A stretch of DNA of 64,000 nt from NCBI RefSeq assembly GCF_014206975.1, contig NZ_JACHOU010000004.1, forward strand, positions 264,554-328,553, given 5' to 3'. Shown in pieces: positions 42,279-50,911 of this stretch. The notes under the pieces were generated by a model. It worked only from the letters and a program-made list of their open reading frames with translations. It was not told the DNA's origin and did no database searches. The stretch comes from Aminobacter aganoensis. GTDB taxonomy: Bacteria; Pseudomonadota; Alphaproteobacteria; Rhizobiales; Rhizobiaceae. The position numbers and the translations under genes are program-made. The stretch's first letter is position 1. Each line of letters starts with the position of its first letter.

Positions 42279-42686
42279 ATGGCGGATGGACAACCCGGAG
42301 CGATGCAGGCGGTGAGCGGCGGCCACGACCATAGCCATGCCAAACTGGCGGCACGGGGCCGCAATTGGCCCGGTCCCTGGCGCAAGACGCCGGGGCGTGT
42401 GTTCGGCACGACCCTGGTACGGCTCTATCAGCTGACACTTTCGGGTTTCATCGGCAATTCGTGCCGGCACCTGCCGACCTGCTCGGAATACGCGCACGAG
42501 GCGATTGCCCGCCATGGCCTGTGGGCCGGCGGCTGGATGGGTCTTTTCAGGGTGTCGCGCTGCGGGCCGTGGGGCACGCACGGCATCGACCGCGTGCCGG
42601 AGGAACTGGCGCCACGCTATCGCTGGTTCACGGCCTGGCGGTATCGAGAGGTCGGTCGAGTCGGTCGAACGTGCGACCGTGGATAG
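42279..42686 (+). CDS. yidD: Membrane protein insertion efficiency factor YidD
   Basis: About 135 residues with the complete YidD core: RLYQLTLSGFIGNSCRHLPTCSEYAHEAI and GGWMGLFRVSRCGPWG, carrying the three conserved Cys. The N-terminal extension is longer than in E. coli (85 residues). The start is uncertain: ATG at 42279 or 42261. It helps Sec/YidC-dependent insertion at the inner membrane. A D,D-carboxypeptidase follows. Confidence 0.93.
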   Translation: MADGQPGAMQAVSGGHDHSHAKLAARGRNWPGPWRKTPGRVFGTTLVRLYQLTLSGFIGNSCRHLPTCSEYAHEAIARHGLWAGGWMGLFRVSRCGPWGTHGIDRVPEELAPRYRWFTAWRYREVGRVGRTCDRG

Positions 42687-42849
42687 AACGATGCGGGCTG
42701 TATTATCCCGCCAGCCGAGCAATCGTTAAAATTTCACTCATTATTTGTTAGCGAAATGTAAGCATTCTGCGCCTGCCTGGTCCCAGGCCCAAGGTTCCAT
42801 TTCAGCTGCACCCGCTTTTCCGAAAGCGATTTTTGTTCGAGAGGGCTTG

Positions 42850-44046
42850 ATGCAGGCTTTGCGTGCAGCGCGGGGTGTCCGCACTTTTTTTGGTGCTCTG
42901 TTCGCGGTCGCCGTCGTCATGCTGGGCACCGGTGCGACGATGGCCGAAACCTCTTGGGTCGTGCTCGATGCGGACCGTGGTGTGGTTTTGGCGGAGCAAG
43001 GCGGCAGCCGTATCCAGCCGCCTGCCTCACTGGCCAAGATGATGACGCTCTACATAACGTTCGAGGCGATCCGTGATGGCCGGCTGCGGTGGGATGATCG
43101 GATCGTGATGTCCCGCCATGCTTCCATGAAAATTCCCACCAAGTTATGGGTGAAGCCCGGCGACACGATCAGCGTGCGTGAAGCAGTGGACGGCATGATC
43201 GTTGTCTCCGCCAACGATGCAGCCGCCGCCATAGGCGAGCGTCTGGCCGGATCGGAAGCTGCCTTCGGTCGTTTGATGACGCGACAGGGCAGGCGGCTCG
43301 GGATGAAGCACACCGTCTTTACCAACCCGTCCGGGCTGACTGACGGGCTCAGGCAGACGACGACGGCACGAGACATGGCTGTGCTCGGTCTGGCGCTTCA
43401 GCGAGAATTTCCCAAGGAATATCGTCTGTTCTCGCAACCATCCCTTGTATTTCGCGGAAAGCGTCGCAAGGGCCACAACAACCTCATGTACCGACATGAC
43501 GGCGTGGACGGGATCAAGACGGGATATACCAGTGTGGCAGGCTACAACATCGCGAGTTCCGCCACGTTAAATGGCCACCGCCTCATCGGCGTGGTGCTCG
43601 GCGGCAAGACGGCGCGCAAGCGCGACGAGCAGATGGCGGCGCTGTTGACGCGCTTCAGCCGGCAGAAGGGCGTCACCGCCCCCACGCCTTTGGTGGCGCT
43701 TGCGGTGCCTGTTCCTACCCCACGACCGCCGATGGAAGTTGCCATGGATGATTCCATGATCGAACAGGGTGATGGCGGCTTCCCCGCGTCTGCACTGACG
43801 GGATGGCACATTCAGATCGCTGCCTTGCCGGGCCAGGAGGCTGCTCGGGCATTGCTGGACAAGGTCACGAAATCTGTCCGCTCCGTTCATGCCGGTGCTT
43901 CAGCGCAGATCGAGCCGACAATTCGCAACGGCAAGACACTCTATCGGGCACGTTTCGAAGGTTTTGACGATGAGGCCACAGCGAAGCGGGCATGCGCTGT
44001 GATTCAGCGCAAGAGACTTGACTGCATTGCCGCGGAATCGCCCTGA
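42850..44046 (+). CDS. D-alanyl-D-alanine carboxypeptidase with SPOR domain (DacF/PBP6-like)
   Basis: A 398-residue periplasmic serine DD-peptidase. The signal peptide ends near residue 32. Catalytic motifs are SLAK (Ser60-Lys63), SAN (120-122) and KTG (223-225). A Pro-rich linker leads to a C-terminal SPOR domain (about 320-395) that binds denuded septal glycan. It trims stem peptides at division sites. The ATG follows GAGAGGG. A class D beta-lactamase starts about 30 nt downstream. Confidence 0.96.
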   Translation: MQALRAARGVRTFFGALFAVAVVMLGTGATMAETSWVVLDADRGVVLAEQGGSRIQPPASLAKMMTLYITFEAIRDGRLRWDDRIVMSRHASMKIPTKLWVKPGDTISVREAVDGMIVVSANDAAAAIGERLAGSEAAFGRLMTRQGRRLGMKHTVFTNPSGLTDGLRQTTTARDMAVLGLALQREFPKEYRLFSQPSLVFRGKRRKGHNNLMYRHDGVDGIKTGYTSVAGYNIASSATLNGHRLIGVVLGGKTARKRDEQMAALLTRFSRQKGVTAPTPLVALAVPVPTPRPPMEVAMDDSMIEQGDGGFPASALTGWHIQIAALPGQEAARALLDKVTKSVRSVHAGASAQIEPTIRNGKTLYRARFEGFDDEATAKRACAVIQRKRLDCIAAESP

Positions 44047-44077
44047 GCATAGGGCCGTGCAATTGGGAACATCACAC

Positions 44078-44917
44078 GTGTCCTTTGCGATCCGTCATCT
44101 TGCCCTAGGCGCAACCACACTTCTTGCCTTGCTGGTTTTGATGCCTGCGTCCTCTGCGACCGAACTGGTCGTCCCGAGACCGATTCTCGAATGCACCCTC
44201 ATCGTCGATGCGGGCAGCGGTGCCGTGTTGCGTCGCGACGGCACCTGCGACCGCCGGGTAAGCCCGGCATCCACGTTCAAGGTGCCGCTGGCGCTGATGG
44301 GGTACGATGCCGGCATTCTCGCCGATGCGCATTCGCCACGCTGGGACTACCGGCCCGAGTTCGATGCGGTGAAGCGCGACCACAAGGCGGTCGACCCGAC
44401 GATATGGGAGAGGGACTCGGTCCTGTGGTTCTCCCGCGAGATGACGCGCAAGCTCGGCAGCAAGCGGTTTGCCGGCTATGTCGCTGGCTTCGCCTATGGC
44501 AACGGCGACATCTCGGGCAATCCCGGCAAGAAGGATGGGCTTACGCATAGCTGGCTGAGTTCCTCGTTGAAGATCTCGCCCGATGAGCAGGTCGGCTTCA
44601 TCCGTCGCATCCTCGAGCGCAGCCTGCCGGTTTCAACGCGCTCCATCGATCTCACGATGGCCGTGTTGCCGCCTTTCCAGGCGGGCGACTGGCAGGTCAA
44701 GGGCAAGACCGGTACCGGCTGGCTGACTGGCAAGTCGGGCAAGATCGACCGCAGCAGGCCCCTCGGCTGGTTTGTCGGCTGGGCCGAGAAGGGTGGCCGC
44801 CGCATCGTCTTCGCCAGGCTTTTCGTCAATGATGGCAAGAGCCCGGTGTTCCTCGGCCCCAAGGTGCGCGACAGTTTCCTGGCAAGTCTTCCCGAGTTGG
44901 TGGAGCCGGCCGACTAA
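44078..44917 (+). CDS. Class D (OXA-type) beta-lactamase
   Basis: A protein of about 279 residues with a signal peptide ending near ASSA. All class D motifs are present: S65-T-F-K68 (nucleophile and carbamylated Lys), S114-V-L116, Y140-G-N142, W159 (HSWLSSSLKISP) and K210-T-G212. It hydrolyses beta-lactams in the periplasm. The start is a GTG; 44078 is chosen for GGGA upstream, with 44057 as an alternative. It overlaps no gene and may be co-transcribed with the preceding D,D-carboxypeptidase. No mobile element is nearby, so it looks intrinsic. Confidence 0.93.
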   Translation: MSFAIRHLALGATTLLALLVLMPASSATELVVPRPILECTLIVDAGSGAVLRRDGTCDRRVSPASTFKVPLALMGYDAGILADAHSPRWDYRPEFDAVKRDHKAVDPTIWERDSVLWFSREMTRKLGSKRFAGYVAGFAYGNGDISGNPGKKDGLTHSWLSSSLKISPDEQVGFIRRILERSLPVSTRSIDLTMAVLPPFQAGDWQVKGKTGTGWLTGKSGKIDRSRPLGWFVGWAEKGGRRIVFARLFVNDGKSPVFLGPKVRDSFLASLPELVEPAD

Positions 44918-45065
44918 CGCGCCGTCATAGTTGCGGGGCGCGGCAGGGCAGTGCTGCCCGGCTTTACGACAGCCCATTCTCCCCCTAAAAGGTCGCTCGT
45001 TGCCGGACGCATCCGGTGTTTTTGCCCACCCGCGCTCGTTTGCGGGACTGGATAGGAGAAGAGCT

Positions 45066-47042
45066 TTGTCGAATTCCGTTTCCCTGACATTTCCCGATGG
45101 TTCCGTTCGCGAATACGACGCGGCGCTGACCGGTGCTGGCCTGGCCGAGTCGATCTCGAAGTCGCTTGCCAAGAAAGCCGTGGCCTATGCCATCGACGGC
45201 ACCGTGCGCGACCTGTCCGACCCGCTCGGCAAGTCCGGCAAGGTCGAGATCGTCACCCGCGATGATCCGCGCGCGCTGGAACTGATACGTCACGACGCGG
45301 CCCACGTGCTCGCCGAAGCGGTGCAGGAATTGTGGCCTGGGACCCAGGTGACCATCGGCCCCGTCATCGACAACGGCTTCTATTATGACTTCGCTCGCAA
45401 CGAGCCTTTCACGCCCGAGGATTTCCCGGCGATCGAAAAGAAGATGCGCGAGATCATCGGCCGCAACAAGCCTTTCACCAAGCAGGTCTGGTCGCGCGAC
45501 AAGGCCAAGCAGGTGTTCCGCGACAAGGGCGAGGCCTACAAGCTCGAGCTGATCGATGCGATCCCCGAGGACCAGAACCTCAATATCTACGCCCAGGGCG
45601 ACTGGTTCGACCTCTGCCGGGGGCCGCATATGGCTTCGACCGGCCAGATCGGCAGCGCCTTCAAGCTGATGAAGGTTGCCGGTGCCTATTGGCGCGGCGA
45701 CAGCAACAACCCGATGCTGACGCGCATCTACGGTACTGCCTGGGCCGACCAGGCCCAACTCGACGGCTACATCCACATGTTGGAAGAGGCCGAGAAGCGT
45801 GACCATCGCCGCCTCGGCCGCGAGATGGACCTGTTCCATTTCCAGGAAGAGGGGCCTGGCGTCGTGTTCTGGCACGCCAAGGGCTGGAAGATGTTCCAGA
45901 ACCTCGTCAGCTACATGCGCCGCAGGCTGGACACGCAAGGCTATCAGGAGGTCAACGCTCCGCAGGTGCTCGACAAGAGCCTGTGGGAGACGTCCGGTCA
46001 CTGGGGCTGGTATCGCGACGCAATGTTCAAGGTCACCGTTGCCGGCGACGACACCGACGACGACCGCGTCTTCGCGCTCAAGCCGATGAACTGTCCGGGC
46101 CACGTGCAGATCTTCAAGCATGGCTTGAAGTCGTACCGTGATCTGCCGGTAAAGCTTGCCGAATTCGGCAACGTTCATCGCTACGAACCGTCCGGTGCAC
46201 TGCACGGGCTTATGCGCGTGCGCGGCTTTACCCAGGACGATGCGCACATCTTCTGCACCGAAGAGCAACTCGCGGCAGAATGCCTGCGCATCAACGACCT
46301 GATCCTGACGACCTATGCCGACTTCGGCTTCGACGAGATTTCGGTGAAGCTGTCGACCAGGCCCGACAAGCGCGTCGGTTCGGATGAGGCCTGGGACCAC
46401 GCTGAAGAGATCATGAGCAATGTGCTCAAGACCATCGAGGCGCAGTCGGGTGGCAAGATCAAGACGTCGATCAATCCGGGCGAGGGCGCGTTCTACGGTC
46501 CCAAGTTCGAATATGTGCTGAAGGATGCCATCGGCCGCGAATGGCAGTGCGGCACGACCCAGGTCGACTTCAACCTGCCGGAGCGTTTCGGCGCCTTCTA
46601 CATCGGCTCGGACTCCGAGAAGAAGCAGCCGGTCATGATCCATCGCGCCATCTGCGGCTCGATGGAGCGCTTCCTCGGCATCCTGATCGAGAACTATTCG
46701 GGCCATTTCCCGCTGTGGTTCGCGCCGCAGCAGGTGGTGGTGGCGACGATCACGTCGGATGCCGACGACTATGCCCGCGAGGTGGTGGCGAAGCTCAAGG
46801 CTGCCGGCCTTTCGGCCGAGGCTGACCTGCGCAACGAGAAGATCAACTACAAGGTCCGCGAGCATTCGCTGGCCAAGGTTCCGGTCATTCTCGTCTGCGG
46901 CAAGCGCGAGGCAGAAGAGGCAAGCGTCAATGTCCGCCGCCTCGGTTCGCGCGACCAGCAGTCGATGGGCCTCGACGATGCGATCGCCGCCCTGCGCGAC
47001 GAAGCGACGACACCGGACCGCCGTCGCGCAGCACAGGGTTGA
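45066..47042 (+). CDS. thrS: Threonyl-tRNA synthetase
   Basis: A 658-residue class II synthetase: N-terminal TGS domain ([15 protein letters not shown]), editing domain with [11 protein letters not shown], catalytic core with [10 protein letters not shown] (zinc Cys), [18 protein letters not shown] and the anticodon-binding domain from about 560. The start is a TTG at 45066 with AGGAGA upstream, giving the usual N terminus; an upstream in-frame ATG at 44931 would add 45 unrelated residues. A strong terminator follows. No T-box is expected in this group and none is seen. Confidence 0.97.
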   Translation: MSNSVSLTFPDGSVREYDAALTGAGLAESISKSLAKKAVAYAIDGTVRDLSDPLGKSGKVEIVTRDDPRALELIRHDAAHVLAEAVQELWPGTQVTIGPVIDNGFYYDFARNEPFTPEDFPAIEKKMREIIGRNKPFTKQVWSRDKAKQVFRDKGEAYKLELIDAIPEDQNLNIYAQGDWFDLCRGPHMASTGQIGSAFKLMKVAGAYWRGDSNNPMLTRIYGTAWADQAQLDGYIHMLEEAEKRDHRRLGREMDLFHFQEEGPGVVFWHAKGWKMFQNLVSYMRRRLDTQGYQEVNAPQVLDKSLWETSGHWGWYRDAMFKVTVAGDDTDDDRVFALKPMNCPGHVQIFKHGLKSYRDLPVKLAEFGNVHRYEPSGALHGLMRVRGFTQDDAHIFCTEEQLAAECLRINDLILTTYADFGFDEISVKLSTRPDKRVGSDEAWDHAEEIMSNVLKTIEAQSGGKIKTSINPGEGAFYGPKFEYVLKDAIGREWQCGTTQVDFNLPERFGAFYIGSDSEKKQPVMIHRAICGSMERFLGILIENYSGHFPLWFAPQQVVVATITSDADDYAREVVAKLKAAGLSAEADLRNEKINYKVREHSLAKVPVILVCGKREAEEASVNVRRLGSRDQQSMGLDDAIAALRDEATTPDRRRAAQG

Positions 47043-47060
47043 GCGGCCAAATGGATGTAA

Positions 47061-47092
47061 AAAAGGGGCGGCATCAATGCCGCCCCTTTTTT
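47061..47092 (+). terminator. Rho-independent terminator of thrS
   Basis: GGGGCGGCAT / ATGCCGCCCC, a 10-bp perfect stem with a 2-nt apex (AAAA before, TTTTTT after). It is 18 nt past the thrS stop. With the A and T runs it can also act on the opposite strand. Confidence 0.93.
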
Positions 47093-47132
47093 GTCTGGGT
47101 TCAAGAAAATTTGGATGGCGTCACTACGCCCG

Positions 47133-48101
47133 TCAGTCGGCGCCTTCATTGGGGTCGATTGCCGCCGCTTCGGAGGCGATGACCTCGACGTCCTGGTTGC
47201 GGCCGGCAACGACGGTAAAGTCGCGCTGGTAGATGCGGTCGCGGTTCTTGGCGATGATGGTGTAGTCGCCCTCCGACAGGACCATCGAGGCAAAAGCGCC
47301 GACAGCCTCGCGCAACGGGTCGCCGGATTCGGTCAGCACCGACCATGACGTGTCGGCGATGGCTTCGCCGCCGGCTTCGCGCACAAGCTTGAACGTCAGG
47401 TCGGCAGCGCGATGTTCGACCGTTGCCTCGGTCAGCTTGCCTGCCTCGACGCGGATGTCCGACCGGATCACCGCATTGACCGCGCCATAGGTCGAGACGA
47501 CGTGGTAGGTGCCTGAATTGAGCCGCACCACCGAATTGGGTTCGACATCGGGAATGATCAGCGCGCGCTCGCCGTCGCTGCCCTCGTCCGCTTCATAGAT
47601 CGAGAACTTGAGCTTGGCCGGCGGAATGCGCACGCCGCCCGAAAGCACGGCGTCGAGCTTGAGTCCGCCAGCATCGAGCACCAGGCTCTCGCGCTTGCCT
47701 TCCTTGCCGACCGTGATGCGCTTGGTGGCGCCGGCGCGGCCATAGGAGGCATGGACGAGATAGCTGCCGGGCGGCAGCTGGAACATGCTGGTGCCGCCCT
47801 GGGCGGAGGCCACCAGCGGCAGCTTGCCATCCGGGCCAGCTTCGGGACGGAACACACGCCAGACCAATCCGCGGCCGATGTCGCCGCCCTTGTCGGTGAG
47901 CTGCGCGGTCAGGGTGATTTCGCCGAACGCGCTGGTTGCCAGGGATTCGTCGCCGCGCGGCGCGGCGAAACTTGAAATGCCGGGAAGGCTCAAGCCATCG
48001 ATCGCTGCGGCGCCGTCCTGGGCAAAAGCGGCAAAAGACGGCACTGCAAACAGTGCGGCACCCAGAATCGGTGCGAAAAAGCGGAAGCGTCCCCTAGACA
48101 T
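47133..48101 (-). CDS. Secreted protein with repeated beta-sandwich modules, hypothetical
   Basis: A 322-residue protein with a signal peptide (MSRGRFRFFAPILGAALFAVPSFAAFAQ). Three or four related beta-rich segments follow, each like carboxypeptidase-regulatory/PEGA folds: 'LPPGSYLVHASYGRA', 'LNSGTYHVVSTYGAV', 'LSEGDYTIIAKNRDR'. The repeated G-x-Y-x-V/I pattern supports an Ig-like array. The start at 48101 directly begins the signal peptide; the frame runs upstream without homology. It converges with thrS. Function unknown. Confidence 0.85.
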   Translation of the reverse strand: MSRGRFRFFAPILGAALFAVPSFAAFAQDGAAAIDGLSLPGISSFAAPRGDESLATSAFGEITLTAQLTDKGGDIGRGLVWRVFRPEAGPDGKLPLVASAQGGTSMFQLPPGSYLVHASYGRAGATKRITVGKEGKRESLVLDAGGLKLDAVLSGGVRIPPAKLKFSIYEADEGSDGERALIIPDVEPNSVVRLNSGTYHVVSTYGAVNAVIRSDIRVEAGKLTEATVEHRAADLTFKLVREAGGEAIADTSWSVLTESGDPLREAVGAFASMVLSEGDYTIIAKNRDRIYQRDFTVVAGRNQDVEVIASEAAAIDPNEGAD

Positions 48102-48238
48102 CCCTTGTTTGAAGCCCAAGGCGGTGGCAATTTCAAGGCTATTCGGGCGCCATGGATTCCGACCAGCGATGCGCCGCCGCCAAAGCAGCCGCCATTCCTG
48201 CCGGTGCTTCAGCCCAAAAACCGAGGAGTACCCGCGCC

Positions 48239-48823
48239 GTGCCATCGCCGATCATCGACTTTTTGCTGACCCGCAATTCCGCGCCGATCCCGGAACTGCG
48301 CGCGCCGGCGCCTTCCGACAGCGAGATCAAGACGATGCTGCGGGCAGCAACGCGCGTGCCCGACCACGGCCGTCTCGAGCCCTGGCGCTTCATCCTCTAT
48401 CGCGGCGATGCGCGCATCGAGATCGGCAAGAAGCTGGCTGAACTGGCAGAGCGCCGCGAAGGGCCGCTGCCGGAGGGACGGCGCAACCAGGAACTCGCCC
48501 GCTTTTCACGCGCGCCGCTGGTCATCGGCGTCGTTTCGAGCCCCAAGGACAATCCGAAGATCCCGCAATGGGAGATGTTCCTGTCCGGCGGCATGGCGGC
48601 GATGAACCTGATGACCGCAGCCAACGCGCTCGGCTATGGCACCAACATGATCACCAACTGGTACTCCGATGTCGAGGAGGCTCGCGCCCTGCTTGGTCTG
48701 GCGCCGCATGAGCGGGTTGTCGGCTTCATTCATATCGGCAGCTACGAAGGCACGGCCATTGAGCGGCCGCGGCCTGATGTGGCGAAGCTCCACAGCGACT
48801 ACACTGGCCCCTGGGAGGGCTAG
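48239..48823 (+). CDS. Nitroreductase-family protein
   Basis: A 194-residue FMN enzyme. RAATRVPDHGRLEPWRF, FSRAPLVIGVVSSP, GGMAAMNLMTAANALGYGTNMIT and VGFIHIGS are typical of the YdjA-like nitroreductases. The start is a GTG at 48239 with GAGGAG upstream. A flavin reductase gene follows after 5 nt, so the two are probably a translational unit. Confidence 0.93.
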   Translation: MPSPIIDFLLTRNSAPIPELRAPAPSDSEIKTMLRAATRVPDHGRLEPWRFILYRGDARIEIGKKLAELAERREGPLPEGRRNQELARFSRAPLVIGVVSSPKDNPKIPQWEMFLSGGMAAMNLMTAANALGYGTNMITNWYSDVEEARALLGLAPHERVVGFIHIGSYEGTAIERPRPDVAKLHSDYTGPWEG

Positions 48824-48828
48824 GAACG

Positions 48829-49434
48829 ATGTTCTACGAGCCTTCGCAAGGCCACGGCCTGCCGCACGATCCGTTCAAGGCGCTCGTTTCGCCCAGGCCG
48901 ATCGGCTGGATCTCGACCATCGGCAAGGACGGCGCGCTGAACCTTGCGCCCTATTCCTTCTTCAACGCGCTGACGGGCAAGCCGCCGCTGGTCTGGTTTT
49001 CCTCCGAGGGGCCGAAGGACAGCGCAACCTTTGCCGCCGAGACCCACGAGTTCGTGGCCAATGTCGTCGGGCGCGACCTCGCCGAGAAGATGAACCGGAG
49101 CTCGGTCAATGCCCCCAGGGGCACGAGCGAGTTCGGCTATGCCGGGCTGACGGCTGCACCGTCGCGGCTGGTCGCGCCGCCGCGTGTTGCCGAGGCACCG
49201 GCAGCGCTGGAATGCAAGGTCACGGAGATCTTTCGCCCGAAGGGACTGGATGGAAACCAGACCGACATATTCGTCATCGTCGGCGAGGTCGTCGGCGTGC
49301 ACATCGACGAGGCATTCCTGACCGACGGCCTGTTCGACGTCGTCAAGTCCGGCAATGTCTCACGCCTCGGCTACATGGACTATTCCAGCGTCAGTGAAGT
49401 CTTTGCGATGCGCCGCCCGCGCTGGGAGGACTAA
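48829..49434 (+). CDS. Flavin reductase-like FMN-binding protein
   Basis: A 201-residue split-barrel flavoprotein: KALVSPRPIGWISTIG, LAPYSFFNALTGKPPLVWFSS, KDSATFAAETHEFVANVV. It is the flavin_reduct family, which binds FMN and often supplies reduced flavin to a partner. Only 5 nt separate it from the nitroreductase gene. Its stop overlaps that of the convergent CoA lyase gene. Confidence 0.94.
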   Translation: MFYEPSQGHGLPHDPFKALVSPRPIGWISTIGKDGALNLAPYSFFNALTGKPPLVWFSSEGPKDSATFAAETHEFVANVVGRDLAEKMNRSSVNAPRGTSEFGYAGLTAAPSRLVAPPRVAEAPAALECKVTEIFRPKGLDGNQTDIFVIVGEVVGVHIDEAFLTDGLFDVVKSGNVSRLGYMDYSSVSEVFAMRRPRWED

Positions 49435-50309
49435 GTCCCAGAGGCGACCTCGGCCCGTGCAAGCAGGCGCTCGGCGCGGCGCAGATGCGGCCGGTCGTAC
49501 ATCTGGCCGCCAATGCCGACGACACCAGGATTGCCGGCCTCCCTGAACGCGGCGACCACCGCTTGCGCATGCTCGACGGCTTCCTTCGCCGGCGTGAAGG
49601 CCTCGTTGATGATGGCGACCTGGTCGGGGTGGATGGCCATCTTGGCAGTGAAACCGTCGCGCTCGGCCTCCAGGCATTCGGTGCGAAGGCCCTCGTGGTC
49701 GCGGAAGTTGACGAACACCGTATCGATGGCGGCGACCTCGGCTGCCGAGGCGGCGAGAACGGTCAAGGCACGCGCGAGCCTGAACACGTCGGTGTAGCGG
49801 CCCTCGCCGTCGCGCGTGGCACGCGCCCCGATTGCCGCCGATAGATCTTCCGCGCCCCAGGTCAGGCCGGCAACGCGCGCGCTGGCGCCAGCATAGCTGG
49901 CGGTTGCGAGGGTGCCGGCGGCGGTTTCGGTGATGATCGGGATGATGCGGATCGCGCCGTCAGGCAGGCCGTTCTCGGCCTCGTGCACCCTGAGCTTGGT
50001 CGAAAGATGCTGGACGTCGGCGCCGGAATTCGACTTCGGCAGCATGATGCCGTCGGGTGCGATGGGGACGATCGCGCGCAGGTCGTCGTCGGTCATTCCG
50101 GTCGAAAGATCGTTGACGCGGACGTAGATCGAGGCGCGTGTCGCAAGTTTCTTGCTGGCGATGAAATCGGCGGCGACGCCGCGCGCATGGCCCTTGTTGT
50201 CGGGTGCCACCGAATCCTCGAGATCGACGATGACGACGTCGGCGCCCGACGAGAAGCCGCGTTCGAGCTTCTTTTCCGAATCTCCGGGAACGAACAGCAG
50301 CGAACGCAT
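49431..50309 (-). CDS. HpcH/HpaI-family CoA ester lyase (malyl-/citramalyl-CoA lyase-like)
   Basis: A 292-residue TIM-barrel lyase: MRSLLFVPGDSEKKLERGFSSGADVVIVDLEDSVAP, with VRVND, ETAAGTLA, the acidic LTWGAEDLSA and KMAIHPDQVAIINEAF. These are hallmarks of citrate lyase beta / malyl-CoA lyase or thioesterase enzymes. Its start overlaps the MaoC stop by one base (TGATG), so the pair is coupled. A role in beta-methylmalyl-CoA or 3-hydroxyacyl-CoA chemistry is inferred. Confidence 0.93.
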   Translation of the reverse strand: MRSLLFVPGDSEKKLERGFSSGADVVIVDLEDSVAPDNKGHARGVAADFIASKKLATRASIYVRVNDLSTGMTDDDLRAIVPIAPDGIMLPKSNSGADVQHLSTKLRVHEAENGLPDGAIRIIPIITETAAGTLATASYAGASARVAGLTWGAEDLSAAIGARATRDGEGRYTDVFRLARALTVLAASAAEVAAIDTVFVNFRDHEGLRTECLEAERDGFTAKMAIHPDQVAIINEAFTPAKEAVEHAQAVVAAFREAGNPGVVGIGGQMYDRPHLRRAERLLARAEVASGT

Positions 50310-50761
50310 CAGGCGGCCTTCTTCTTCATCATCGCCTGGCGCTGGCATTTGGCGACCAGCGTGCCATGCTGATTATAGGCGCAATGCAGGAATTCGACGA
50401 TGCCGCGATCGGTCTTCGACTTCGATTCGCGCACCGAAAGGATCTCGGTCTCGACGCGGATGGTGTCGCCATGGAAGACGGGGTGAGGGAAGGTGGTCTC
50501 GGTCATGCCGAGATTGCCGATGGTGGTGCCCAGCGTGGTGTCGTGCACCGAAATGCCGATCATCAGGCCGAGCGTGAACAGTGAATTGACCAGCGGCTGG
50601 CCCCATTCGCTCTTGGCGGCGAAATCGAAATCGATGTGCAGTGGCTGCGGGTTCAGCGTCATCGTCGAAAACATCATGTTGTCGCTCTCTGTGACGGTCT
50701 TGGTGAGCTGGTGCCGGATCACCTGGCCGACGACGAACTCCTCAAGATAAAGACCGGCCAT
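50309..50761 (-). CDS. MaoC-family dehydratase (hot-dog fold)
   Basis: A 150-residue protein: LYLEEFVVGQVIRHQLTKTVTESDNMMFS, MTLNPQPLHIDFDFA (catalytic His/Asp region), FHGDTIRVETEIL. It resembles mesaconyl-CoA-type hydratases and other MaoC enzymes. The start at 50761 puts AGGAGG at 8-nt spacing; a start at 50767 is too close. It is translationally coupled to the CoA lyase, so the pair probably carries out consecutive steps on the same CoA ester. Confidence 0.92.
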   Translation of the reverse strand: MAGLYLEEFVVGQVIRHQLTKTVTESDNMMFSTMTLNPQPLHIDFDFAAKSEWGQPLVNSLFTLGLMIGISVHDTTLGTTIGNLGMTETTFPHPVFHGDTIRVETEILSVRESKSKTDRGIVEFLHCAYNQHGTLVAKCQRQAMMKKKAA

Positions 50762-50911
50762 CCGCATTTCCTCCTGTTGCACCGGTTTTGATAGGCGCTG
50801 CCACGGCAGGCGGCAAGCGGGTTAACGGATATGGTGAACGGTTCGTAAACCTTTTGTTCCTAGGGTCGTGGCAGGGGTTTGGCACGGCTGGCCGGGGGCG
50901 AAGAAAAGCGA

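Noticed and set aside
42237..42722. Minus-strand frame opposite yidD
   Set aside because: Shadow of yidD, whose three-Cys core is unmistakable.
44985..46865. Long minus-strand frame (about 626 codons) opposite thrS
   Set aside because: Antisense to a complete thrS with all motifs; the predicted product is composition-driven with no family match I recognise.
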